Shown piece by piece: positions 24,030 to 31,671 of a stretch of DNA of 38,092 nt (position 1 is the first letter of the stretch; every line of letters begins with the position of its first letter). The notes beneath the pieces are model-generated. The model did not search any database. It was not told where the DNA came from and worked only from the letters and a program-made list of their open reading frames with translations. The position numbers and the translations under genes are program-made. This stretch comes from Acidobacteriota bacterium (GTDB taxonomy: Bacteria > Acidobacteriota > Terriglobia > Acidiferrales > UBA7541): NCBI GenBank assembly GCA_023481105.1, contig JAMCWK010000135.1, forward strand, positions 1 through 38,092, read 5' to 3'.

Positions 24030-25670
24030 ATGAAGATTGCGCTGGCACAGCTCAATCCGACCGTCGGCGACCTGGAAGGGAACGCTGCGAGAATCCGCAA
24101 GTTCGCCACGGATGCGCGGGCCCGCGGCGCGCAGCTTGTGGTCTTCTCGGAACTCTGCCTGTGCGGGTATCCACCGCAGGACCTCATTGAGCGACCGTCC
24201 TTCCTGAAGCGCAACCTGGAAGCGCTGGAAAATCTGGCGCGCGACCTGGCCGCGCCCGCGATTGTCGGCTACGTCGGCGCGCCGCAGGACGCCGCCGCGG
24301 GCAAATCCGCAGCCAACTGCGCCGCGCTTCTCGCCAACGGCCGCGTCGTCTTCGAACAGCACAAGATGCTGCTGCCCACCTATGACGTCTTCGACGAGTC
24401 GCGCTATTTTCAACCCGCTCGCTCGCAAGTGGCAGTGGAATTCTGCGGCGCTCGATTGGGCATCACCATCTGCGAAGACGTGTGGAACGACAAGAACTTC
24501 TGGACTAGACCGCTCTACGAACGCGATCCCGTCGCCGAGCTCGTGGGGCAGGGAAGCGAAATCATTATTAATATTTCTTCGTCGCCCTATCAGATGAACA
24601 AGCGCGGGTTGCGGCAAGACATGCTGCGCGCGCTGGCGCTGCGCCACGGCCGGCCAGTCGTGTATGTGAATCAAGTCGGCGGAAACGACAGCTTGGTGTT
24701 CGACGGCTCGAGCGTGGCCGTCACTGCTGACGGGCGCGTCGCCGCGCAGGCGCGCTCGTTCGAGGAAGACCTTGTGCTGTTCGACAGCGAGAGCGGAGCG
24801 GGGGAAATCCGCGCACAGTCCGGCGACGAACTCGAGGCCGCGTTTCAGGCGCTGGTCTGCGGCACGCGCGATTATGTGCGCAAGTGCGGCTTCCAGCAGG
24901 TGCTCGTGGGCCTGAGCGGCGGCATTGACTCCGCGGTGGTGGCGGCCATTGCCAAGGCAGCGCTCGGGCCGGACAACGTGCTGGGCGTGGCCATGCCCGG
25001 GCCGTACTCCTCGGAAGGCAGCGTGCGCGACGCGCAATTGCTGGCCGAGCGGCTTGGTATTCGCACCCTGACTTTGCCCATCAGTGAAGTTTTCGCCGGC
25101 TACAAACGAGCGCTGGCACAAGCATTCGCGGGGCGCGCAGAAGACGTCACCGAAGAAAATATTCAGGCGCGCATCCGCGGAAATTTTCTGATGGCGCTCT
25201 CCAACAAATTCAATGCGCTGGTGCTGAGCACCGGCAACAAATCCGAGCTGGCCGTGGGCTATTGCACGCTCTACGGCGACATGGCCGGCGGCCTGGCGGT
25301 CATTTCCGACGTTCCCAAGACGATGGTGTACGAGCTGGCGCGGCTCATCAACCGGGGCGGGGAAGTGATCCCCGCGGACACGCTGACCAAGCCTAGCTCG
25401 GCGGAGTTGCGCCCGAACCAGACGGACCAGGATTCCCTGCCGCCCTACGACGTGCTGGACCGCATTCTGAAAGCGTACGTGGAAGACTTGCGCAGCCCGG
25501 AGGAAATCGCCGGCCATTTCGGTTTCGCCTTGAAGCTGGTGCGGGAAATCGCCGTCAAAGTGGACCGCAACGAGTACAAGCGCCAGCAATCCGCTCCGGG
25601 ACTGAAGATTACGTCTAAAGCATTTCGCATCGGACGGCCATTTCCGATTGCGCAGAAATTTGTGCCGTGA
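24030..25670 (+). CDS. nadE: Glutamine-dependent NAD+ synthetase
   Basis: 546 residues, a two-domain enzyme. The N-terminal nitrilase-type glutaminase has the catalytic set E41 (VVFSELCLCGYPP), K112 (QHKMLLPTYDVFDE) and C148 (GITICEDVWND). The C-terminal synthetase has the ATP-binding PP-loop SGGIDS (residues 296-301) and the STGNKSELAVGYCTLYGD segment. It amidates deamido-NAD+ with ammonia released from glutamine. ATG at 24030 matches the conserved start MKIALAQLNPTVGD; a GTG 21 nt upstream is unlikely. It stands alone; the dsbA-like gene downstream has its own promoter. Confidence 0.96.
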   Translation: MKIALAQLNPTVGDLEGNAARIRKFATDARARGAQLVVFSELCLCGYPPQDLIERPSFLKRNLEALENLARDLAAPAIVGYVGAPQDAAAGKSAANCAALLANGRVVFEQHKMLLPTYDVFDESRYFQPARSQVAVEFCGARLGITICEDVWNDKNFWTRPLYERDPVAELVGQGSEIIINISSSPYQMNKRGLRQDMLRALALRHGRPVVYVNQVGGNDSLVFDGSSVAVTADGRVAAQARSFEEDLVLFDSESGAGEIRAQSGDELEAAFQALVCGTRDYVRKCGFQQVLVGLSGGIDSAVVAAIAKAALGPDNVLGVAMPGPYSSEGSVRDAQLLAERLGIRTLTLPISEVFAGYKRALAQAFAGRAEDVTEENIQARIRGNFLMALSNKFNALVLSTGNKSELAVGYCTLYGDMAGGLAVISDVPKTMVYELARLINRGGEVIPADTLTKPSSAELRPNQTDQDSLPPYDVLDRILKAYVEDLRSPEEIAGHFGFALKLVREIAVKVDRNEYKRQQSAPGLKITSKAFRIGRPFPIAQKFVP

Positions 25671-25683
25671 ATTTTTGCGGGGC

Positions 25684-25713
25684 TTGGAACAAGCGTCGCG
25701 GGCGACGTATACT
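25684..25713 (+). promoter_or_regulatory. Promoter of the DsbA-like gene
   Basis: TTGGAA (25684-25689) and TATACT (25708-25713) with an 18-nt spacer. Predicted start near 25720, about 45 nt before the start codon. Confidence 0.6.
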
Positions 25714-25764
25714 GTGTGCTCCTCGCGAAAGCAGATCAGTCATTTCTTATGAGGGAGTAGGGAA

Positions 25765-26661
25765 TTGCGGCGAATTCAAACGGTACCAGTAATCATTCTA
25801 ATCGCGGCGGGCATGGCGGCAGCGCAGGCGCCGGCGGGCCCCGCGGAGCTGACTCCGGCACAACTTCAAAAGAAAGTCGAGGCGCAGGTACGCAGGCTTT
25901 TTGCGCTGGGACCGTCATTCACCATCAAGGTGGACGCGCCCACGGAGACGCAACTCCCCGGCCTGCTTGCCGTCAACGTGGAAGTGAGCTCCGAGGGCGG
26001 CAGCGACAAAGTCCCGTTCTACATCACCAAGGACGGCCGTTATCTCCTGCGCGGCGAGATTTTCGATTCGACCAAGGACCCCTTTGCGGAAACTCGCGCG
26101 CAGATCACTCTGGCCGGCGCACCTTTCAAAGGCCCTGCAAACGCTCGCGTTACTGTTGTCGAGTACGCCGACTTTCAGTGCCCGACCTGCCGCGGCCTCT
26201 ACAGCATACTCAAAAGCGTGCAGCCGCAGTTTCCCCAGGTCAAGTTCGTGTACAAGGACTTCCCACTGGAGCAGATCCACCCCTGGTCCATGACCGCCGC
26301 CACCGCCGCGCGCTGCGCGTACCAGCAAAAGCCCTCCGCCTTCTGGGTGCTCCATGATCGGCTTTACGACAATCAGGAGCTTATTAGCGCCACCACCGCC
26401 TGGCAGACCATGCTCGACTACGCGCGCGATGCCGGGCTGGACGTAGACGCGTTCCGCACCTGCATGACCGCCCCGGAGACCAGAGCCATCATCCAGAAGA
26501 GCGTGGACGAGGCAACCAAGCTACGAATCGCCAACACGCCAACCGTCTTCGTCAACGGGCGCCGCTTCATCGGCGCTGACCGTCAGACGCTGGAGCAGTA
26601 CATTCGCTTCGAGTTGGCCGCCACTGCGCCCGCTCCAACCGCCCCCGCCAAGCAACCTTGA
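25765..26661 (+). CDS. Exported DsbA-family thiol oxidoreductase with a DsbC-like N-terminal domain
   Basis: 298 residues, TTG start preceded by GAGGGAG. The signal peptide (about 1-21) ends near AAAQA. Residues 35-105 (VRRLFALGP, then TQLPGLLAVNVEV, VPFYITKDGRYLLRGEIFD) resemble the N-terminal domain of DsbC/DsbG. A DsbA-like thioredoxin fold follows, with the active site C139-P-T-C142 in VVEYADFQCPTCRGL and a cis-Pro loop (NTPTVFVNG). It should form or rearrange disulfides in the periplasm. A similar Ala/Pro-rich tail closes the protein. It could serve as the periplasmic thiol enzyme for cytochrome c maturation, where ccmG is missing, but this is only a possibility. Confidence 0.85.
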   Translation: MRRIQTVPVIILIAAGMAAAQAPAGPAELTPAQLQKKVEAQVRRLFALGPSFTIKVDAPTETQLPGLLAVNVEVSSEGGSDKVPFYITKDGRYLLRGEIFDSTKDPFAETRAQITLAGAPFKGPANARVTVVEYADFQCPTCRGLYSILKSVQPQFPQVKFVYKDFPLEQIHPWSMTAATAARCAYQQKPSAFWVLHDRLYDNQELISATTAWQTMLDYARDAGLDVDAFRTCMTAPETRAIIQKSVDEATKLRIANTPTVFVNGRRFIGADRQTLEQYIRFELAATAPAPTAPAKQP

Positions 26662-26723
26662 GGCGATTTCACGACAGATCCAATGAAGCACGGGACGAGG
26701 CAGGGAACCGTCCAGGGCGACCG

Positions 26724-26742
26724 TGGGGCAAGCTTCGCCCCA
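26724..26742 (+). terminator. Possible terminator hairpin after the DsbA-like gene
   Basis: TGGGGC (26724-26729) and GCCCCA (26737-26742) enclose a 7-nt loop 62 nt after the stop. No T-run follows. An AT-rich patch (26755-26780) lies just after it. Confidence 0.3.
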
Positions 26743-26828
26743 ACCCCACTTGGTAGTTATCATAATATCCCTTATCAGACATAGCGCCCTGGCGGTTTTT
26801 TGGGGCCTCGCCCGGCGAGTCCGTCCCT

Positions 26829-27449
26829 TTGGATGTTCCGTTGGCTCACCCGTACCCTGGCTTCGGGCGCGGTGAAGCGGACATCAGCGTGTGGCTCATC
26901 ACGTTCCTGCTGACCGTATTCGCCGACCTAACCATCGCCGTGGAAGTCGGCATGGTTCTGGCGGCGCTGCTGTTCATCCGCAAGGTGACGGCGACCACCA
27001 CGGTCACCGAAGTGACCGACAAATATATCGAGACCGGTCGCGTGCATATCCTGCAAGACAAGCATATTCCGGAATACGTTTCCGTCTTTCGCATCCACGG
27101 ACCTTTTCTGTTCGGCGCCACGGATAAGATCTCCGAAATCACCGAGCGTCTGCAGAAGCTTCCTCCCATCATCATCCTGCGCTTGCGCAACATGACCGCC
27201 ATTGACGCTACGGGGCTTACCGCGCTGGAAGAACTGGCGGACAAGCTGCACGCCACGGGGCGCACGGTGATCCTGTGCGGGGCCATGGCGCAGCCGGCCA
27301 AGCTCATTCACCAGGCGGAATTCGAGCAGCACGTGGGCCGCGAAAACATCTGCAAAAATATTAAAGAAGCTCTGGCAAGAGCCACCGAGGTGTACCGCAC
27401 CACTACTGAGTACGCCGCCCGTCCGCACCGCCGCCGCAGCGATTCATAG
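26829..27449 (+). pseudogene. 5'-truncated SulP-family anion transporter remnant (last helix plus STAS domain)
   Basis: About 206 codons, homologous to the C-terminal third of a SulP transporter. ADISVWLITFLLTVFADLTI and VEVGMVLAALLFIRKV match the final membrane segment, followed by a full STAS domain (FRIHGPFLFGATDKI, PIIILRLRNMTAIDATGLTA). The conserved about 350 N-terminal residues with the transport core are missing, and I see no trace of them in the 167 nt upstream. Homology begins abruptly just before ADISVW. A TTG start could still allow a free STAS-domain protein to be made. Without the core it cannot transport. Confidence 0.75.
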
Positions 27450-27521
27450 GCTCATTCCGCTTTTTCATTGCTATTTGTTTTTCCAGCCGGGTTGCGGGGA
27501 TTCACCTTTGCGTAAGCGTAC

Positions 27522-27995
27522 CTATGCGTTGGTGGGCTTTTTGTGCGGTTCGGGCTGCAGCAACTGTTCCTTGCGGTAGAGGAGCGAGTTGATGTCGTAC
27601 GTGGCCAGCTCGAAGCCGTGGCCGTGGGTGATGGCGTCGGTGGGGCAGGCTTCCACGCAGTAGCCGCAGAAAATACAGCGCGAGTAGTCGATGTTATAGA
27701 CCTTGGCGTAGCGCTCGCCGGCAGAAATGCGCGCGGCATCCGTATTTTCGGCGGCTTCTATGTAGATACAATTGGCAGGGCACGCCGCAGCGCAAAGGAA
27801 GCATCCCACACATTTTTCCAGGCCCTGTTCGTCGCGCTGGAGAACGTGAATGCCGCGGTAGCGGGGCTGGAAGGTGACCGGCGTCTCGGGATAGTTTTCC
27901 GTGACCGTCTTGCCCAGCATGTTGCGGAAGGTGACGCGGAAGCCCTTGGCCAGCGTAAGAATCGTCTCGGTGACTTCGCGAAGTATAGACGCCAT
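27522..27995 (-). CDS. nuoI: NADH-quinone oxidoreductase subunit I (NuoI)-like
   Basis: 157 residues from the ATG at 27995 (a TTG at 28025 would add ten). Two [4Fe-4S] motifs are clear: CVGCFLCAAACP and CIFCGYCVEACP, the N2-proximal pair of complex I subunit I. The N-terminal ILREVTETILTLAKGFRVTFRNML is the usual membrane-associated helix region. It should belong to a proton-pumping complex I, but no other nuo gene is next to it; the upstream gene is a ypdA-like reductase. No strong ribosome binding site is seen at either start. Confidence 0.9.
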   Translation of the reverse strand: MASILREVTETILTLAKGFRVTFRNMLGKTVTENYPETPVTFQPRYRGIHVLQRDEQGLEKCVGCFLCAAACPANCIYIEAAENTDAARISAGERYAKVYNIDYSRCIFCGYCVEACPTDAITHGHGFELATYDINSLLYRKEQLLQPEPHKKPTNA

Positions 27996-28076
27996 GGGTT
28001 GGACGGGCTGCGGCCCGCCGTACAAGTTTCAGTCTAGCAAACCACTGGCGCTCCCGCAAAACATCTGCTCCGCACA

Positions 28077-29054
28077 CTATTTCTTGGTTAGCGCGGCAAT
28101 AATCTGCTTTCCGTGGAAGCGTCCGTTCTCGATGAAAATTTCACCGGTGTGCCGCCCGCCGAGGATTACGCCAGCCAGATAAATTCCTGGCACGTTGCTC
28201 TCCAGCGTCTCCGGATTGCAATGCGGTTTCATCGTCGCCGGATCGAGCGCAATTCCCTGCTCCCGCAAAAAATCAAAATCCGGGTGATAACCGGTGAGCA
28301 AAAACACAGCCGTGGCGAGTATCCGGCGGCTGCCTTGTGGGTTTTTCACGATGACGTCCCGCGGCTCGATTTGCGTGATTTCCGTCTCGAAAAATGCAGC
28401 GATTTCTCTAGCCTTGATGCGATTTTCGATATCCGGCCGCACCCAGTACTTGATGCTGGCCCCGAGCTCCGCATGCCGATGCACGAGCGTGACACGGGCG
28501 CCCCCGCGCCACAAATCCAACGCGGCCTCCGCGGCAGAATTCTTTCCGCCCACGACAACCACGTCCTGTCCCCAGAACGCGTGCGCCTCGGTGTAGTAGT
28601 GCCGCACGTGCGGCAAATCTTCGCCCGGAACGCCGATCCGGTTGGGTAGGTCGTAATAACCGGTGGCGATGACGATCTTCCGCGCGGCGTAGTCCATCTT
28701 CTCGCCTTGCGCAGTCCGCGTATGGACTTCGAATTTGCCATCTTGGCCTGATACGCGCTCTACCGATTCGTATAGCTTCAGCTCGAGAGCGTAGTGTTCG
28801 GCGGCCTTGCGGTAATACTTCAGCGCCTCGGCGCGCGTCGGCTTGTCGGAAGCAGTGGTCATGGGCAAATCGCCGATTTCCATCAGCTCCGGCGTGGTGA
28901 AGAAAACCATGTTCACGGGATAATGAAAAAGCGAGTTGCACAGGCAGCCTTTGTCCGCCACGAGCGCGCGCAGTCCGGCGCGCTTGGCCTCGATGGCGCA
29001 TGCCAGGCCCGTCGGACCTGCGCCGATGCAGATGAGATCGTAGGGTAGGTTCAC
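28077..29054 (-). CDS. YpdA-like bacillithiol-disulfide reductase family flavoprotein
   Basis: 325 residues, GTG start. The FAD-binding motif is CIGAGPTGLACAIEAKRAG at the N-terminus, and a second Rossmann motif reads VVVVGGKNSAAEAALDLW for NAD(P)H. ADKGCLCNSLFHYPVNMVFF and LMEIGDLPM are marks of the YpdA family, in which one Cys is used for bacillithiol-disulfide reduction. There is no CxxC redox pair of the thioredoxin reductase type. It is the fifth gene of a minus-strand run starting with parA. Bacillithiol use in this organism is inferred. Confidence 0.88.
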   Translation of the reverse strand: MNLPYDLICIGAGPTGLACAIEAKRAGLRALVADKGCLCNSLFHYPVNMVFFTTPELMEIGDLPMTTASDKPTRAEALKYYRKAAEHYALELKLYESVERVSGQDGKFEVHTRTAQGEKMDYAARKIVIATGYYDLPNRIGVPGEDLPHVRHYYTEAHAFWGQDVVVVGGKNSAAEAALDLWRGGARVTLVHRHAELGASIKYWVRPDIENRIKAREIAAFFETEITQIEPRDVIVKNPQGSRRILATAVFLLTGYHPDFDFLREQGIALDPATMKPHCNPETLESNVPGIYLAGVILGGRHTGEIFIENGRFHGKQIIAALTKK

Positions 29055-29081
29055 GGTGTTAGGCGTCCCTCGTGGTCGGCA

Positions 29082-29423
29082 TCAATCTCCAGCGAGTAGG
29101 CGTGTCTGCAAGCCGGTGCTCATTGCCAGAACGTCCTCCGGCCAAGTCTGCAGGCGGTCGAGTCGCTCCAGCGTTTCCGCCAGGCGCTGGCGTTCCACGG
29201 CGCTGAGCTCGAGCCCGTACGAATTCTGTTCGCTGGCGGAATCCAACGCCCCGCGGAGGCGCAGCAGCAACCGCTCGTCCGCAGAGTGTGATTCCTTAGC
29301 TTCCAGCGAGCCGAAATCCAGCGTGAAGCCGTCCGGCCCGTGCCGCAGCAACTTCGGATCCACCGCGCGTATCAAGCTCACCAGCGTCAGAATCAGCTCA
29401 TCGTTATTGAACTCGACTCGCAC
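29082..29423 (-). CDS. Conserved-looking protein of unknown function
   Basis: 113 residues, GTG start with AGGGG 7 nt before it. Soluble, acidic, mostly helical from about residue 40 (ERLLLRLRGALDSASEQN, ERQRLAETLERLDRLQ). No motif recognised. It is 9 nt after the previous unknown gene and 27 nt before the YpdA-like gene, so probably co-transcribed. Confidence 0.65.
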   Translation of the reverse strand: MRVEFNNDELILTLVSLIRAVDPKLLRHGPDGFTLDFGSLEAKESHSADERLLLRLRGALDSASEQNSYGLELSAVERQRLAETLERLDRLQTWPEDVLAMSTGLQTRLLAGD

Positions 29424-29432
29424 GTCGATCCC

Positions 29433-29774
29433 CTAAACTTTCGCCAGCAGTGATTCCGCCAGCGCTTCGGCAAATTCAGCCAGCTCCCGGGAGCGCTGCG
29501 GTGTCACCGGTACTTCGCTGCTCTTCCATACGAAGACGCCGCGGCCATTTCGATTCACGCGCACGCCGGGATTTCCTGCGACTACATAGAACACTTCGCC
29601 AAAAAGCTTCATGCCATCTCCCGGCACTGGTGCCAGCAGCGCGGCACAGTCGCCGCGGCGTACACCGACGTGGCTGGCGTACAATGGAAACGCCACTAGC
29701 GCGAAGCCGCGCCCGCGCAGGCGTTCGAGAATGGCGACTTGCTGTTCACTCAACTCCAACATAGCCATCCCCAT
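29433..29774 (-). CDS. Protein of unknown function
   Basis: 113 residues if the ATG at 29774 is used (other ATGs at 29768 and 29762). Residues are mostly beta and helix without a membrane helix: LSEQQVAILERLRGRGFALV, then a compact beta region, then a C-terminal helix (RSRELAEFAEALAESLLA). No family recognised. It sits 104 nt after parB and 9 nt before the next unknown gene. The frame is open upstream, but that part has no features and lies next to the parB end. Confidence 0.6.
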   Translation of the reverse strand: MGMAMLELSEQQVAILERLRGRGFALVAFPLYASHVGVRRGDCAALLAPVPGDGMKLFGEVFYVVAGNPGVRVNRNGRGVFVWKSSEVPVTPQRSRELAEFAEALAESLLAKV

Positions 29775-29878
29775 TGTAAGACACCAATCGCCCGATGCGG
29801 GTTGCGGAATTACTGCTGAAGTGCCCGGCCGGGCCGACGCCGGCAGCACCAGCGCGGAGGCCAGGCTCACAAGCAGCC

Positions 29879-30700
29879 TTATGCGGCGGATACGCCCTGA
29901 TCTTCGCCTGCTTGTTCCAGCTCTGCGAGGATCGAGCGCAGGGTCTGAATCAGTTCATGTCGCGAGACGCTGCTCTTGCGGAACTGAATGCGCAGGTTAA
30001 AAGATTCGTTCTCTGGCTTGAAGGAAAAGATGAAGGGCTGGGGCCGCGGGCCGGACTGTTTCTCCTCGCGCCGCTCCTGCCGCGCGGCGTCGCGCGTGAG
30101 CCCCCCGCGCAGAATGCGCGACACCATCTCCGCCATCTTCTTTTCGTTGGGCTGTCGCGCCACTTGCAGCAGCAGCGAACGGGAAAGGATTCCCTTCTCC
30201 ACGCACTTCTTGCGCAGGTTCTCCGGGATGTTGCGCAACGAAAGCGTTTCCGTGACGGACGAGCGAGCCTTGGCGATTTTTCGCGCGATGTCCTCGTGGG
30301 TGTAATCGAACTGCGTAGCCAACCGGTACAGTCCGTCCGCTTCCTCGAACGGCGTCAGGTCTTTGCGCTGGAGATTTTCGATGAGTCCGATTTCCAGCGT
30401 CTCCGCGTCGTCCACGCGCTTCTCGATGCACGGCACTTCGTGCAGTCCCGCCGCGCGCGCGGCGTAGTAACGCCGTTCGCCGGAGATGAGGTAGTAGCAG
30501 TCCTCGCGGGCCACAAAGCGCACCAGCAGCGGCTCGAGCACGCCCTTCTCGCGCACAGAGTCGGTCAAATCGCGCAGGTCGCCCAGCGCTTTGCGCGGCT
30601 GCTCGGGGTTGGGGCGCAGTTTTTCCAGCGGGATCATGCGCCCGATAGACGCGCTGCTGTAGCTGGTCAGTGACTCGACATAATGCGCGTCATGCCGCAT
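29879..30700 (-). CDS. parB: ParB/Spo0J-family chromosome partition protein
   Basis: 273 residues from the ATG at 30700. The ParB CTPase/DNA-binding core is clear (MIPLEKLRPNPEQPRKAL; DSVREKGVLEPLLVR; LISGERRYYAARAAGL; IENLQRKDLTPFEEADGLYRL), with a helix-turn-helix region (YTHEDIARKIAKARSSVTETLSL) and a C-terminal dimer segment. The usual GERRxR motif is GERRYY here, so its last Arg is Tyr. The frame is open further upstream inside parA, but ATG 30700 (or GTG 30736) gives the normal length. It overlaps parA by 11 nt. No parS-like site was seen in the window. Confidence 0.92.
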   Translation of the reverse strand: MRHDAHYVESLTSYSSASIGRMIPLEKLRPNPEQPRKALGDLRDLTDSVREKGVLEPLLVRFVAREDCYYLISGERRYYAARAAGLHEVPCIEKRVDDAETLEIGLIENLQRKDLTPFEEADGLYRLATQFDYTHEDIARKIAKARSSVTETLSLRNIPENLRKKCVEKGILSRSLLLQVARQPNEKKMAEMVSRILRGGLTRDAARQERREEKQSGPRPQPFIFSFKPENESFNLRIQFRKSSVSRHELIQTLRSILAELEQAGEDQGVSAA

Positions 30701-31490
30701 CTTCAGCGTGACGGGCAATCCGATCCTTTTCGACACGTTGCACGACCTCCTGGGCCAGCTTGCGATACTCCACTGCGCCCGGCGATTTCGGAGCAAAAGA
30801 AAAAATTGTTTCCTTGTAGGCGGGACATTCTTCCAGGCGCACGTTTTTCGAAATGCGCGTCTTGAACAGCACCGTACCGAATACGGATCGGATCTGTTCG
30901 TGGACGTCGCGCGCGATGTTGGTGCGCTTGTCAAACAGCGTGATCAGCACGCCGAGAACTTTCAAGTCGGGATTGGGACGCGAGCGCACGCGCTCGTAGG
31001 TTTCCAGCAGGTCGTCCGTGCCCTCGATGGCAAAATACGCGGCTTGAATGGGCACCAGCAGGTGCGTCGAGGCCACCAGCGCATTGACTGTCAGAATGCC
31101 TAAAGCCGGCGGCGTATCCAGAATGATGAAGTCGAAGTTTTTGTAAACCGGCGCCAGCGAATCCTTCACACGGAAAGGCGCATCGAACTGCCCGGCCAGG
31201 TGCACTTCAAGCCGCGCGAGCGCCAGTTTGCCCGGAGCGACGAACAGGTAGGGGTCCTTGGTGGCCCGAACCACCGTGCCCATCGGCGTGCGGCCGTCGG
31301 CCAGCACGTCGAACATCGTGGGCATGGCATCGTCGGCTTCAAAAAAAGCAATGGAGGAGTTCGCCTGCGGATCGAGGTCCACCAGCAGGACCTTCTTCTT
31401 GCGCTCGGCCAGCGCCGCAGACAAATTGATGGCTGTGGTGGTCTTCCCCACGCCACCCTTCTGATTGGCAATCGAGATGACGGTTGTCAA
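30690..31490 (-). CDS. parA: ParA/Soj-family partition ATPase
   Basis: 266 residues, TTG start with AGAGGG upstream. The deviant Walker A is KGGVGKTTTAIN, with VDLDPQANSS and DTPPALGILTVNAL as the other nucleotide-binding segments. LITLFDKRTNIARDVHEQIR is standard for chromosomal Soj proteins. It works with ParB to segregate the chromosome. It begins the minus-strand gene run ending in nuoI, and the end overlaps parB by 11 nt. An inverted repeat lies about 55 nt upstream. Confidence 0.94.
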   Translation of the reverse strand: MTTVISIANQKGGVGKTTTAINLSAALAERKKKVLLVDLDPQANSSIAFFEADDAMPTMFDVLADGRTPMGTVVRATKDPYLFVAPGKLALARLEVHLAGQFDAPFRVKDSLAPVYKNFDFIILDTPPALGILTVNALVASTHLLVPIQAAYFAIEGTDDLLETYERVRSRPNPDLKVLGVLITLFDKRTNIARDVHEQIRSVFGTVLFKTRISKNVRLEECPAYKETIFSFAPKSPGAVEYRKLAQEVVQRVEKDRIARHAEDAA

Positions 31491-31544
31491 TGCCCTCTAC
31501 CCGCTCCGCTTCCCGCGATTCGTGTGCAACCCGAATCCTACATA

Positions 31545-31563
31545 TAGGCCACCCCTGGGCCTA
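31545..31563. other. Inverted repeat upstream of parA
   Basis: TAGGCC and GGCCTA (31545-31550, 31558-31563) with a 7-nt loop. It lies in the parA upstream region and could be an operator or, for the opposite gene end, a weak hairpin. It does not match parS. Confidence 0.25.
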
Positions 31564-31671
31564 CCTACTACGGTTAGAGTAAATCTACAGGGGGACAATC
31601 CACCGTGCAAGCGAAAAATATGCCAAGCTCATGGGTACGCGGGAGGAGGGATTTGCGCGTCTCGCAGCCGC

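Noticed and set aside
25765..26661. Calling the DsbA-like gene a ccmG
   Set aside because: It lacks the CcmG active-site context (WCxxC) and has a DsbC-like N-terminal domain; it is also far from the ccm operon.
31545..31563. parS site for ParB near parA
   Set aside because: The inverted repeat TAGGCC/GGCCTA does not match the conserved TGTTTCACGTGAAACA form, and no other stretch in the window did by eye.
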